64,000 bases of DNA from Vibrio rhodolitus (GCF_003350325.1 NZ_QLYZ01000023.1:1-64000); one strand, 5' to 3'; positions 1-7,866 are shown, counted from the stretch's first letter. Notes: generated by a model from the letters alone, not told the origin. Numbers and translations are program-made.

Positions 1-112
1 TATGGCTCGTTGTTCCTAGTCGCGCTGCAACATCAGCCACGCTATGACCTTTTTCAGTCACTTGTTTGACTGCTTCAATTTTAAATTCTTCTGGATATCT
101 CTTACTGCTCAT
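1..112 (-). CDS. IS3-family transposase OrfA (helix-turn-helix protein), N-terminal 37 residues
   Basis: The minus strand gives a protein starting MSSKRYPEEFKIEAVKQV and continuing with GHSVADVAARLGTTSH before the window edge. This matches the N-terminal helix-turn-helix of IS3-family OrfA proteins (transposase_8 type), which binds the element's terminal inverted repeats and is usually fused to OrfB by programmed frameshifting. A GGTG-rich stretch just before the ATG could serve as ribosome binding site. The gene is cut by the window edge, so whether it is intact is unknown. Its position next to ssrA suggests it belongs to an integrated island. Confidence 0.75.
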   Translation of the reverse strand, partial: MSSKRYPEEFKIEAVKQVTEKGHSVADVAARLGTTSH

Positions 113-159
113 AAGCACCTCTCTATTAGTCATTTTGTCTAACTAAAAGGTGTCTATCA
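1..159 (-). mobile_element. IS3-family insertion sequence, 5' end only
   Basis: The first bases carry the start of an IS3-type orfA read leftwards, preceded (at higher coordinates) by an AT-rich leader and a terminal segment ending near TGATAGACACC on the minus strand. That is the type of terminus seen in IS3-family elements. The rest of the element is outside the window, so target duplication and the second inverted repeat cannot be checked. The exact end near 159 is inferred. Confidence 0.6.
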
Positions 160-273
160 AGTCGGTGGCTATTCAACCTAAATGTCCAGATACCTTGTTT
201 AGAGAGTGTAAGATAGCGCATGTTTTAGTACCTACTTTTAGTACAAAACTGCAAAACGAGAGTCAACTTAAAC

Positions 274-305
274 AAAAAGGGCCAACTCTTTCGAGTTGGC
301 CCTTT
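274..305 (-). terminator. Intrinsic terminator of ssrA
   Basis: AAAGGGCCAACTC (276-288) pairs perfectly with GAGTTGGCCCTTT (293-305) around a 4-base loop. The minus strand continues into TTTTTGTTT. It lies 9 bases beyond the tmRNA CCA end. Confidence 0.9.
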
Positions 306-314
306 CCAAACGTT

Positions 315-682
315 TGGTGGAGCTGGCGGGAGTTGAACCCGCGTCCGAAAACCTTTCATCATTGGTACTACATGCTTAGTCGATCTTTAATTTCACCACC
401 GACCTGCGAACCGACACGCTAGCTGATGGCTATCCTGAATTATAATTCGTCGTTCATCTCTCAGGCGGGAGAATCCGGACTAGCGCGTTTGGGTTTGATC
501 CCTCGTTGGTCCCCGTCTTACGTGCGGAAGCTAGGGCGAGAGAGCTCTGAGCAGGTTATTAAGCTGCTAGTGCGTAGTTTTCGTCGTTTGCGACTATTTT
601 TTTGCGGTTTGTTAACGAGGCCTACCGCACCTCGGCATGCACCTCAGACTTCTGAATTCCCGTCGAATCCTAAATCAGCCCC
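315..682 (-). ncRNA. ssrA: tmRNA (transfer-messenger RNA)
   Basis: Transfer-messenger RNA rescues stalled ribosomes and tags the incomplete protein for proteolysis. Read on the minus strand it begins GGGGCTGATTTAGGATTCGA at 682 and ends with the T-arm GGTTCAACTCCCGCCAGC and an encoded CCA at 315. The two ends form the tRNA-Ala-like acceptor. The tag reading frame lies at 591-556 and encodes ANDENYALAA followed by two stop codons; the alanine charged on tmRNA adds the first tag residue. Length 368 nt is normal for Vibrio. smpB, whose product is its obligate partner, lies just upstream in the same orientation. The 3' end of ssrA is a well known integration site for islands such as VPI-1 of V. 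cholerae, and an IS fragment lies just beyond it here. Confidence 0.98.
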
Positions 683-692
683 AAGTGTTGGA

Positions 693-723
693 AGCATAGT
701 ACCAGAAAAGCCCAGCCTGTCTA
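693..723 (-). promoter_or_regulatory. Probable ssrA promoter
   Basis: On the minus strand TAGACA (723-718) and TATGCT (698-693) lie 19 bases apart, 10 bases before the tmRNA 5' end. An alternative -10 is TACTAT with a 16-base spacer. Position relative to the mature 5' end supports it; strength is inferred. Confidence 0.5.
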
Positions 724-749
724 GTACTCTACTTCTTAAGTGGTCAAGA

Positions 750-1235
750 TTAGCGCAATCCGCTCTTCATTACGCGCGCTTTTTCACGAGCCCAATCTTT
801 TTCTTTAAGATCAGTACGTTTATCGTGCAGTTTCTTACCTTTTGCTACACCAATTTTGATTTTGACCCAAGAGCGAGACCAATATAGAGATAGGGCAGCA
901 AGTGTCATACCTTCGCGGTTGATTCGACCAAACAAGTTGTCGAGTTCGCGACGGCTCATAAGTAGTTTACGCACACGTGTCGGGTTAGCGACAACGTGGG
1001 TTGATGCTTGATTAAGAGGAGTGATTGTCATGCCGCTGATAAAGGCTTCTCCGTCACGCATAAACACATAGCTTTCTGCGATATTGGCTTTGCCTTGGCG
1101 TAGGGCTTTCACTTCCCAGCCTTGTAGCTCCAAGCCAGCTTCAATTTCATCGTCAATGAAGTATTCGTGGCGAGCTTTCTTGTTAAGCGCGATAGTATTG
1201 CTACCCGCTTTTTGTTTTGAATTTTTCTTTGCCAT
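750..1235 (-). CDS. smpB: SsrA-binding protein SmpB
   Basis: SmpB binds the tRNA-like domain of tmRNA and brings it to the A site of stalled ribosomes, where its C-terminal tail senses the empty mRNA channel. The 161-residue product has the normal length. The beta-barrel core contains NKKARHEYFIDDEIEAGLEL and the conserved GWEVKALRQGKANIAESYV, and the tail has the expected basic KGKKLHDKR and DWAREKARVMK segments. It is immediately upstream of ssrA and co-oriented, so the two parts of trans-translation sit together. The gap between the two genes holds the ssrA promoter. It is divergent from ratA. Confidence 0.97.
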   Translation of the reverse strand: MAKKNSKQKAGSNTIALNKKARHEYFIDDEIEAGLELQGWEVKALRQGKANIAESYVFMRDGEAFISGMTITPLNQASTHVVANPTRVRKLLMSRRELDNLFGRINREGMTLAALSLYWSRSWVKIKIGVAKGKKLHDKRTDLKEKDWAREKARVMKSGLR

Positions 1236-1354
1236 AATGGCGACATTATACGGTGCACTGATGGGTTAGCAAATCCCTTTATTTGCGCTCAAGGCAAATA
1301 AAAGTAAAATTGCACTGAGCTTAACGCTTAGATTGTTCTGAAGTAGGAGAATAT

Positions 1355-1798
1355 ATGAAGCAAGTCACTCGTTCTGCATTGGTATCCTTTAGTGCTGATC
1401 AGATGTTTGATCTAGTTAATGATGTAGCCAGTTACCCAGAGTTTTTACCAGGTTGCTCTGGCTCGCGCATTTTAGAAGCGAGCACGTCTGGAATGGTTGC
1501 TTCGGTAGATGTCTCCAAAGCAGGGATTAGCAAAACCTTTACCACTTCAAATGAGTTAGTGGCAGGTGAGGCAATTTTGATGAACCTCGTTGACGGTCCA
1601 TTTAAAACCTTAAAAGGTGGCTGGTTCTTTACTGCTCTTGATGAACAAGCGTGTAAAGTTGAGCTAAAACTGGAATTTGAGTTTTCCAGCAAGATGATTG
1701 AAATGGCTTTCGGCAAGATTTTTAATGAATTGACCAGTAATATGGTGAATGCTTTTACCAAACGCGCGAAACAGGTGTACGAGTGCTATGAGTATTGA
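1355..1798 (+). CDS. ratA: RatA / polyketide-cyclase (START-fold, Coq10-like) protein
   Basis: This is a member of the START/Coq10-like family described in E. coli as RatA, an inhibitor of 70S ribosome assembly; related proteins bind ubiquinone, so its primary role is debated. The 147-residue product shows the N-terminal RSALVSFSADQMFDLVNDV and SYPEFLPGC signature typical of the family, a hydrophobic-pocket beta sheet, and a C-terminal amphipathic helix. A good ribosome site (AGGAG, about 5-6 bases before ATG) fixes the start. It overlaps the ratB/rnfH start by 11 bases, so the two genes are co-translated, as in other gammaproteobacteria. Confidence 0.92.
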   Translation: MKQVTRSALVSFSADQMFDLVNDVASYPEFLPGCSGSRILEASTSGMVASVDVSKAGISKTFTTSNELVAGEAILMNLVDGPFKTLKGGWFFTALDEQACKVELKLEFEFSSKMIEMAFGKIFNELTSNMVNAFTKRAKQVYECYEY

Positions 1799-2141
1799 GT
1801 CGGATATGATTCATGTGGAGGTAGTGTACGCACTGCCGCACGAACAACGTGTGTTTACTCTAGTGGTGAATAAGGCGATGAAAGTTGAAGAGATCATCGC
1901 GCAATCTGGTGTGCTTGAGTTGTACCCAGAGATTGACCTTAAAGAGAATAAAGTCGGAGTATACAGCCGTAATGTGCGTTTAGACGCGACAGTGCGTGAT
2001 GGCGATCGTATTGAAATTTATCGTCCGCTGCTGGCGGATCCAAAAGAGATTCGCCGTAAACGTGCTGAGCAAGCTAAAGCGGCGGGTTCTGCTGATCCGG
2101 TAACCGGCGGCAAACCGAATGCTCTGCGCAAGAAAGATTAA
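1788..2141 (+). CDS. ratB: RnfH family ubiquitin-like protein (RatB)
   Basis: This is a small beta-grasp protein of the RnfH/UPF0125 family, partner gene of ratA; its cellular function is not established. I chose the ATG at 1788, overlapping the end of ratA, rather than an earlier in-frame start at 1749. The resulting protein begins MSIESDMIHVEVVYALP, which aligns with the family, and gives 117 residues. The core contains VGVYSRNVRLDATVRDGDRIEIYRPL typical of the family, including the ThiS/MoaD-like GDRIEIYRPL end. The C-terminal tail is basic (IRRKRAEQAK). A strong bidirectional terminator follows. Confidence 0.9.
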   Translation: MSIESDMIHVEVVYALPHEQRVFTLVVNKAMKVEEIIAQSGVLELYPEIDLKENKVGVYSRNVRLDATVRDGDRIEIYRPLLADPKEIRRKRAEQAKAAGSADPVTGGKPNALRKKD

Positions 2142-2161
2142 ACCTATTTTGGCTTAGATAA

Positions 2162-2192
2162 AACAAAGGCTCGCAATTGCGAGCCTTTTTAA
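2162..2192. terminator. Bidirectional terminator between ratB and bamE
   Basis: AAAGGCTCGC and GCGAGCCTTT form a perfect 10-base stem with an AATT loop, with T-runs on both strands, between two convergent genes. Confidence 0.9.
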
Positions 2193-2209
2193 TGTTTCAA
2201 TTCAGTGAT

Positions 2210-2569
2210 TTAGTTGATGCTTTCGTAGAAAGATTCACTGATTGGGTAATCACCAGTTACTTCAACTAAGCGACCTTGATCATCGAATTTCACGATTAAG
2301 TCGCGTTGAATCGATTCTTTATGACCTTCGGTATGGTGGTAGATGTAATACCAAGTATTTGGGTATCCATTTTCTACTAACATTGGTGAGCCCATTACAA
2401 AGCGCACTTGCTCCTTGCTCATACCAAACTTCAATTTGTTTACCGCTTCTTGCTCAATGTAGTTACCTTGGTTGATATCAATGCGATACACCAACTTTTC
2501 TAACAGCGAACAACCCGTCAGCATTGTCATTGCGAGTGGTAGTGCGATAAGCCACTTTTTAAATTGCAT
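2210..2569 (-). CDS. bamE: Outer membrane protein assembly factor BamE (lipoprotein SmpA)
   Basis: BamE is a lipoprotein subunit of the BAM complex that inserts beta-barrel proteins into the outer membrane. I take the start at 2569 (MQFKKWLIALPLAM) rather than 24 bases upstream, because this places a normal signal peptide before the lipobox LTGC, with the lipidated cysteine at residue 20. The mature part has the BamE signature LKFGMSKEQVRFVMGSP and the YYIYHH segment. The product is 119 residues, usual for the family. It is flanked by ratB (convergent) and recN (same strand), the standard gammaproteobacterial order. Confidence 0.95.
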   Translation of the reverse strand: MQFKKWLIALPLAMTMLTGCSLLEKLVYRIDINQGNYIEQEAVNKLKFGMSKEQVRFVMGSPMLVENGYPNTWYYIYHHTEGHKESIQRDLIVKFDDQGRLVEVTGDYPISESFYESIN

Positions 2570-2724
2570 ACTCAAATTCTTGTAACTATCCATTTGTTAA
2601 TCTGGGCTGATAATAAACAAGCTTGCCCCTAATGTAAAAAGCTCATCTTGTTTTGAATTATTTCAGACCATGATTTTTGAATTAGGTTGCAAAGTCACAA
2701 TACAAATCGGGCAAAATTTACCAA

Positions 2725-4389
2725 TTATGCCGCAATCAGCAATTCGCGTGCGTTGGCAAGCGTCGACTCGGTAATTTGGCTACCACCCAGCAAGCGAGCC
2801 AATTCCGCAACACGTTGGTCAACTGCCAATTGGTTCATCTGTGTTTCGGTTTTACCGCCTTTAGTTTGTTTGGCGACAAATAGCTGTTGATGACCACAAC
2901 CTGCCACTTGAGGTAGATGCGTTACACACAGCACTTGCGTTGACTCTCCCAATTTACGCAGCATTTTGCCCACAACTGCCGCAGTAGGACCGCTGATACC
3001 CACATCCACTTCATCGAAGATCAAGCTAGGAGTATCAACTTTCTGTGCGGTGATGACTTGGATTGCCAGTGAGATACGTGACAGCTCACCACCAGAGGCG
3101 ACTTTGGCGATTGGCTGCATTGGTTGCCCAGGGTTGGTCGAAACCACAAAACACACGCTGTCTAAACCCAGTGGTGATGGATGTGCACCTTGGTTAGTGA
3201 CCTCAATACTAAACTGGGCTTTTTCCATGCTCAGCTCATGCATGCTTTCGGTGATCAGCTTGTTGAGCTCTTTGGCGTAGCGGCAACGTGATTTATGCAG
3301 TTTTTCAGCACTTGCCAAGAAGGCTTGGTATTTGGTCTCCACATCTTGTGCTAATTCTTCGAGTTTTTCATCTGAACAATCAAGTTGTTCAATTTGCGCC
3401 AGCAAGTCTTGATGGTGCTGGTAAAGCTCTTCTGGTAACACATGGTGCTTGCGTGACATCGACATGACTTTAGAGAAACGCTCTTCCACAAATGCCATGC
3501 GTGCGGGATCAACATCGATGTTATCCAGGTAGTTACGCAGTTCGCTATTGGCTTCTTCGACTTGGATGATCGCTTCTGCCAGCATATTCGGCAGTTCAGC
3601 CAATTTTTCATCCAGTTCTGCAAGCTGAATTAGGGAGTGACTGGCTGATTGCAAAATACCAAGCGCATTAACTTCTTCACCTTCGTAAATAAGCTCGATG
3701 GCTTGTTGGCAAGTTGAGGCAAGCTCTCCGCTATTGGACAAGCGTTTATGTTCTTGTTCGAGTTCTTCATACTCTTCCTCACCAAGTGAAAGTTCATTAA
3801 GTTCTTTGATTTGGTATTCCAACAGCTGTTTCTGCGCTTGGTTTTGTGCGCTATTTTCGCGAAGTTGTTTTAGGTTGTTATCCGCCTGACGCCAAGTTTG
3901 GTAAGCGTTGCGGGTACTTTTCAGCAAGTTAAGGTGTCCAGCATACTGATCCAGCATTGCCAGTTGGTATTCACTTTTCATCAATTGATGATGCGCGTGT
4001 TGACCATGGATATTAATCAGTAATTGCCCTAAAGATTTAAGTTGCGAAAGGGGAACAGGGCTACCGTTAATAAAGGCGCGTGAGCGACCATCTTTAGTGA
4101 TGGTACGGCGCAAGATGCAGTCATTGCCATCTAACAGTTCATTGTCTTCTAACCAGCGGGTGGCATGGAGGTTATTCTCCAGTGAAAAAGCCGCACTGAC
4201 TTCGGTTTTTTCTTCGCCTTGGCGCACCATAGAGGCTTCCGCGCGACCGCCTAAACATAACCCCAGCGCGTCAATCGCAATGGATTTACCTGCACCCGTT
4301 TCACCAGTAATAGTGGTCATGCCTTTAGAAAGTTCTAGCTGCAAAGATTTAACAATAGCGAAATTATTAACACTTAGATGAGCCAGCAT
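2725..4389 (-). CDS. recN: DNA repair protein RecN
   Basis: RecN is an SMC-like ATPase acting in RecA-dependent double-strand break repair, bound to nucleoid DNA. The 554-residue product has an N-terminal Walker A motif GETGAGKS at residues 29-36, a long central coiled coil rich in Q, E and L, and a C-terminal half with ASGGELSRISLAIQ (ABC signature) and LIFDEVDVGISG (Walker B). It is full length. Two LexA boxes directly upstream put it under SOS control. The start is fixed by the standard N-terminus MLAHLSVNNFAIV. Confidence 0.98.
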   Translation of the reverse strand: MLAHLSVNNFAIVKSLQLELSKGMTTITGETGAGKSIAIDALGLCLGGRAEASMVRQGEEKTEVSAAFSLENNLHATRWLEDNELLDGNDCILRRTITKDGRSRAFINGSPVPLSQLKSLGQLLINIHGQHAHHQLMKSEYQLAMLDQYAGHLNLLKSTRNAYQTWRQADNNLKQLRENSAQNQAQKQLLEYQIKELNELSLGEEEYEELEQEHKRLSNSGELASTCQQAIELIYEGEEVNALGILQSASHSLIQLAELDEKLAELPNMLAEAIIQVEEANSELRNYLDNIDVDPARMAFVEERFSKVMSMSRKHHVLPEELYQHHQDLLAQIEQLDCSDEKLEELAQDVETKYQAFLASAEKLHKSRCRYAKELNKLITESMHELSMEKAQFSIEVTNQGAHPSPLGLDSVCFVVSTNPGQPMQPIAKVASGGELSRISLAIQVITAQKVDTPSLIFDEVDVGISGPTAAVVGKMLRKLGESTQVLCVTHLPQVAGCGHQQLFVAKQTKGGKTETQMNQLAVDQRVAELARLLGGSQITESTLANARELLIAA

Positions 4390-4417
4390 TTTGAGTTACC
4401 TGTTTAAATGAACAACA

Positions 4418-4455
4418 CTGTATATAGATTCAGTATATACTGTTTCTTTATACAG
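4418..4455 (-). promoter_or_regulatory. Two tandem LexA (SOS) boxes before recN
   Basis: CTG-TATATAGATT-CAG at 4418-4433 and CTG-TTTCTTTATA-CAG at 4440-4455 both fit the CTG-N10-CAG consensus. They are 28 bases and more from the recN start, and centres are 22 bases apart (two helical turns), so cooperative LexA binding is likely. Multiple SOS boxes are known for E. coli recN. Confidence 0.88.
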
Positions 4456-4551
4456 TAAATATAGGTAGGCAAAAAATTGTGAGGAAAGTGGAGGAAAATC
4501 AATATTGAATTACATTGTTTGCTTATTTCTTGATTGATTTGTTGAGGAGTT

Positions 4552-4582
4552 GAGCAAAGAGAATCTTCCTAACTCTTTGCTC
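4552..4582. other. Perfect inverted repeat after the LysR gene
   Basis: GAGCAAAGAG (4552-4561) and CTCTTTGCTC (4573-4582) pair perfectly over an 11-base loop. Neither strand has a good T-tract behind it, so it is at most a weak terminator for the LysR gene ending at 4622. Confidence 0.5.
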
Positions 4583-4621
4583 TATATGACAAAAAATAAG
4601 CATCGCTCGGGAGGCACTCCC

Positions 4622-5479
4622 TTATTTTGATAAACGATTTGCTAACATTTCTATGCTTTTTTGCACGGCAATCGGTGGATGTGCGGTAAACGCTGTGAGC
4701 GCGTATACAGTATTGTTTGGCAGTGTCCATTGAGGCGTGAGGTTGACGATCTGCGGTGATGTTTGCTCAAGATAAAAGTCAGGAATTAGTCCAATGCCAG
4801 CGCCTGCACGGATCAGAGCAAGGCAGCTGTGAAATGAATTACTCATGCAGTTGGCTTGGCTGGTAAAGGGAGTCACATCACCAGAGCTGGATTGAAAGTG
4901 GTGAACATATTGCTCACCTTGCCAGGAGTTGGCGATATAGGGCAATGCTTCCAGCGGTTTGCCAAGCATGGCGGCGCTGCCACACAGCACATCACGAAAC
5001 TGTCCGATGCGTTTTTGTTTTAGGTTGCTGTCGGGTGAGTTACCCACGCGAATAGCCAGGTCGATGTCGTGCTGCATAAAATCAAGCCTTTGATCATCGT
5101 TAATCAGTTCAGGGCGCAGCTTTGGGTATTGCTTGAGGAGTTCGGCAATAACAGGGGCGACTAAGGTATCCATCAAAGCGTGCGGCGCGGTAATGCGGAT
5201 TCTTCCTGCGGGTTCCGCTTGCTGTTGACGTGTGGCGTTCCAAGCTTGATCGGCAATGCTGTTAATGTTTTGGCAGCTAAGGTAGAACTGCTCACCCAGT
5301 TCAGTCAGGGTTTGGCGACGTGTGGTACGTTTTAACAAGGTCGCGCCGAGCTCGTGCTCAAGGGCTTTGAGGTGCTGGCTCACAACTGACTTAGAAAGAT
5401 CGAGTTTATCTGCTGCTGCCGAGACCGACCCTTGTTCGACGATATGAGCGAAGATAGACATTTGTCTGAGTCTATTCAT
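4622..5479 (-). CDS. LysR-family transcriptional regulator
   Basis: This is a 285-residue LysR-type regulator. It has an N-terminal winged helix-turn-helix (residues about 1-60, with QGSVSAAADKLDLSKSVVSQHLKALEHELG) and a C-terminal periplasmic-binding-protein-like effector domain. It resembles the group that includes E. coli AaeR/DhcR-type regulators, but the ligand cannot be told from sequence. It is divergent from the SnoaL-like gene at 5582 with a 102-base shared region, the classical arrangement in which a LysR regulator controls its neighbour. This pair sits between recN and nadK. Confidence 0.9.
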   Translation of the reverse strand: MNRLRQMSIFAHIVEQGSVSAAADKLDLSKSVVSQHLKALEHELGATLLKRTTRRQTLTELGEQFYLSCQNINSIADQAWNATRQQQAEPAGRIRITAPHALMDTLVAPVIAELLKQYPKLRPELINDDQRLDFMQHDIDLAIRVGNSPDSNLKQKRIGQFRDVLCGSAAMLGKPLEALPYIANSWQGEQYVHHFQSSSGDVTPFTSQANCMSNSFHSCLALIRAGAGIGLIPDFYLEQTSPQIVNLTPQWTLPNNTVYALTAFTAHPPIAVQKSIEMLANRLSK

Positions 5480-5581
5480 TATTGTTCTCTTTTTCTAAAC
5501 AGTGATTTCTATTGTCTTTGTATTTCATTGTAATCAACCCACCTACACTTGTGGTATCAAAATGACTAACGAGAAACGGAT

Positions 5582-5971
5582 ATGACAGTGAATACAATTG
5601 AACAAAACGCAGTGTTAGAAGCGTGCAAACAAGGCATTAAAGCGTGGCAAACGGCGTTTAATCAACAAGATGCCCAAGGTTGCGCGGCGCAATATCAAGA
5701 AAGTTGCACCATGCACGCGCGACCATTTGGTGAGTTTACTGGGCGCGAAGCTATCCAAGCTTTCTGGCAAGACATCATGGATAAGGGCTTTAAAGATGTC
5801 GATTACACCGAAGTCGAGTGGCAACCTCTTGGCGACGATGCGTTTATTCTGTCTGCCAAGTGGACTATGAACCAAGCCTTTGGCGTCGTGCACAAAGAAG
5901 TATGGCAAATTGACGCTGACGGCAAAGCCCGCCTAGCCAGCGATGACTTTGAAGTATTAGGCGAACGTTAA
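5582..5971 (+). CDS. SnoaL-like / NTF2-fold small protein
   Basis: The 129-residue product looks like a SnoaL-like or DUF4440 NTF2-fold protein. It has an N-terminal helix (VLEACKQGIKAWQTAFNQQD), the family-typical AAQYQESCTMHARP, GEFTGREAIQAFWQDIM and a C-terminal sheet ending in the DDFEVLGER strand. Such domains act as small hydrolases, isomerases or ligand binders, and nothing here decides which. No signal peptide is seen, so it is likely cytoplasmic. It is divergent from a LysR regulator that probably controls it, and is followed by its own terminator. Confidence 0.75.
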   Translation: MTVNTIEQNAVLEACKQGIKAWQTAFNQQDAQGCAAQYQESCTMHARPFGEFTGREAIQAFWQDIMDKGFKDVDYTEVEWQPLGDDAFILSAKWTMNQAFGVVHKEVWQIDADGKARLASDDFEVLGER

Positions 5972-5973
5972 TG

Positions 5974-6011
5974 AAAAAGGCTTGCTTTTAGAGTGCAAGC
6001 CTTTGCTATTT
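5974..6011 (+). terminator. Terminator of the SnoaL-like gene
   Basis: AAAGGCTTGC (5976-5985) pairs with GCAAGCCTTT (5995-6004), followed by GCTATTTT. It ends two bases before a heptanucleotide array. Confidence 0.8.
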
Positions 6012-6012
6012 T

Positions 6013-6068
6013 ATCCGTAATCCGTAATCCGTAATCCGTAATCCGTAATCCGTAATCCGTAATCCGTA
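6013..6068. repeat. Tandem heptanucleotide array, 8 copies of ATCCGTA
   Basis: Eight perfect head-to-tail copies of ATCCGTA fill 56 bases between the terminator of the SnoaL-like gene and the 3' end of nadK. The array continues into a degenerate TTCGCGTTC segment. No spacers are present, so it is not a CRISPR. Related arrays lie at 8343, 29755 and 52624. Confidence 0.97.
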
Positions 6069-6090
6069 TTCGCGTTCTCACTTCTCGCCG

Positions 6091-6975
6091 CTAAAAGAGC
6101 TTACTCGCCCAGCCCAATTTGTTACGCAGTACGTGATAGTAGCTGTAATCTTTCGGATGGATCAGCTTAAGCACATTCGGGCTTTGGTAAATGTGGATCT
6201 CATCACCTGGAGAGACGGGCAGTGAAACTTGTCCGTCACAGCTGACTTCTTGCGTGCCACGGTTGTCCGGTGATACCACGAGCTTGATGCGGCGTTTGCT
6301 ATCAACCACCAGTGGGCGGCTTGATAGGGTATGCGGAAACATCGGTACCAGCGAAATGGCATTTAAGCTTGGTGAGAGGATCGGACCGCCACCTGAGAGT
6401 GAATAAGCGGTAGAACCGGTTGGCGTTGAAATGATCAAACCATCAGAGCGCTGAGAGAAGGCGAAGCTATCATCAATATACACTTCAAATTCAATCATGT
6501 GTGCCACTTGCCCTGGGTGGAGCACTGCCTCGTTTAACGCTGCATTATGGCTTTTGATCTGTTTATGACGATGAATTTCCGCTTCAAGCAAGAAACGCTC
6601 TTCTTCGATAAATTCGCCATCCAGCACCGCTTTAAGTGCAGTTTGGAAATCTTCAGGGTTAAGATCGGTCAAAAAGCCTAGATTACCGCGGTTGACACCA
6701 ATCACGGAGATATCGAATCGAGAGAGGACGCGCGCTGCGCCGAGCATATTGCCATCGCCACCAACTACAACCGCCAAGTCGGCAATTTTGCCAAGTTGGA
6801 TAAGGCTCGCAAAATGCTCCTGTGGGATATCACTAAGAATGTCGCTTAAGCGGTCGTCAATATATACGCTGTAACCCTCGGCAGTTAACCAATCAAACAA
6901 CTCTCTATGGGTTTGAATTGCTTGCTGATCTCGAGGTTTACCAATGATGGCGATCACTTCAAAAGGTTTTTTCAT
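6091..6975 (-). CDS. nadK: NAD(+) kinase
   Basis: NAD kinase phosphorylates NAD to NADP with ATP. The 294-residue product carries the hallmark GGDGN motif at residues 72-76, the NLGFLTDL segment, and the glycine-rich TPTGSTAYSLSGGGPI. These make it a clear full-length member with the usual E. coli length. It is divergent from grpE, as in many gammaproteobacteria. The 3' end approaches a heptanucleotide array and the C-terminal residues KLGWASKLF precede the stop. Confidence 0.98.
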   Translation of the reverse strand: MKKPFEVIAIIGKPRDQQAIQTHRELFDWLTAEGYSVYIDDRLSDILSDIPQEHFASLIQLGKIADLAVVVGGDGNMLGAARVLSRFDISVIGVNRGNLGFLTDLNPEDFQTALKAVLDGEFIEEERFLLEAEIHRHKQIKSHNAALNEAVLHPGQVAHMIEFEVYIDDSFAFSQRSDGLIISTPTGSTAYSLSGGGPILSPSLNAISLVPMFPHTLSSRPLVVDSKRRIKLVVSPDNRGTQEVSCDGQVSLPVSPGDEIHIYQSPNVLKLIHPKDYSYYHVLRNKLGWASKLF

Positions 6976-6996
6976 GTCTTTTCCGGCACAATTAGG

Positions 6997-7024
6997 CTTG
7001 ATTCGATAATCTTCATCCCCATAA
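6997..7024 (+). promoter_or_regulatory. Sigma-32 (heat-shock) promoter of grpE
   Basis: CTTGATT (6997-7003) and CCCCATAA (7017-7024) with a 13-base spacer match the sigma-32 consensus CTTGAAA / CCCCATNT. The grpE start lies 96 bases downstream. Confidence 0.8.
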
Positions 7025-7119
7025 TAATGGCAAGTTAGCTAAATATGCGAATTTTTGTGTATTTATAGCGTGTATTCGTGACACGCGGGCAGCACAAATA
7101 CGTGAATTCTGGAGATATC

Positions 7120-7725
7120 ATGAGCAACGAAGAGAAAAAGATCCAAGAAGAAGAGCTTCAGCAGCAAGAAAAAGCAGTTGAGTCTGACGTAGAAGCAGTT
7201 GGTACAGACGCTGATATCGAATGGAACGAAGAGACTGAGCTAGACGAGCAAGAAGCGAAGATCGCTCAACTAGAAGCAGCTCTACTTTCTAGCGAAGCGA
7301 AAATCAAAGATCAGCAAGACAGCGTGCTACGAGCGAAAGCAGAAGTAGAAAACATGCGTCGTCGTACTGAAACTGAAATCGATAAAGCGCGTAAATACGC
7401 CCTGAACAAGTTTGCTGAAGAGCTACTGCCAGTAATCGATAACCTAGAGCGCGCTATCGCAGCCGCTGACGGTGAAAACGAAGCAGTGAAGCCATTACTT
7501 GAAGGCGTAGAACTGACGCACAAAACTTTCGCAGACGCAGTTGCGAAGTTCGGCTTGAAAGAAATCAATCCTGAAGGTGAAGCATTCAACCCTGAATTCC
7601 ACCAAGCGATGTCGATTCAAGAGAGCCCAGACCACGAGTCAAACACTGTTATGTTCGTAATGCAAAAAGGCTACGAGCTTAACGGTCGCGTGATCCGCCC
7701 AGCCATGGTTATGGTTGCGAAGTAA
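7120..7725 (+). CDS. grpE: Nucleotide exchange factor GrpE
   Basis: GrpE releases ADP from DnaK and resets the Hsp70 cycle. I chose the ATG at 7120, preceded by GGAG with normal spacing, instead of an in-frame ATG at 7078; this gives 201 residues. The N-terminus is acidic and disordered, a coiled coil follows (about residues 45-90, with RAKAEVENMRRRTETEIDKA), then the four-helix and beta-wing region with the signature FNPEFHQAM and GYELNGRVIRPAMVMV at the end. It has its own sigma-32 promoter and a strong terminator, so it is transcribed apart from dnaK. Confidence 0.97.
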   Translation: MSNEEKKIQEEELQQQEKAVESDVEAVGTDADIEWNEETELDEQEAKIAQLEAALLSSEAKIKDQQDSVLRAKAEVENMRRRTETEIDKARKYALNKFAEELLPVIDNLERAIAAADGENEAVKPLLEGVELTHKTFADAVAKFGLKEINPEGEAFNPEFHQAMSIQESPDHESNTVMFVMQKGYELNGRVIRPAMVMVAK

Positions 7726-7737
7726 TCTTTTGATTGC

Positions 7738-7772
7738 AAAAAACGCCTCGTCTTTCGACGGGGCGTTTTTTT
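7738..7772 (+). terminator. Terminator of grpE
   Basis: AAACGCC-TCGTC pairs with GACG-GGGCGTTT around a short loop, followed by seven T. A degenerate tandem repeat begins at the very next base. Confidence 0.9.
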
Positions 7773-7836
7773 GGAACGCTTCGCATACGGACGCTTCGCA
7801 TACGGACGCTTCGCTTACAGAACGCTGGCGCTATGG
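7773..7836. repeat. Degenerate 15-base tandem repeat (ACGCTTCGCATACGG type)
   Basis: Three and a half copies of a unit like GGACGCTTCGCATAC run from the last base of the grpE terminator; the last copies drift to GCTTACAGAACGCTGGCGC. The unit contains CGCTTCGC and TACGGA, which also occur in degenerate form near 27000, 50693 and 52460. Confidence 0.85.
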
Positions 7837-7866
7837 AATTGGGATTTTTGCGACTGAATTTTGAGC

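Noticed and set aside
426..887. Open frame of 153 codons across the tmRNA gene on the plus strand
   Set aside because: It is antisense to ssrA and smpB, has no ribosome site and no family match; the tmRNA explains the DNA.
6013..6068. CRISPR array
   Set aside because: No spacers and units of only 7 bases; no cas genes anywhere in the window.
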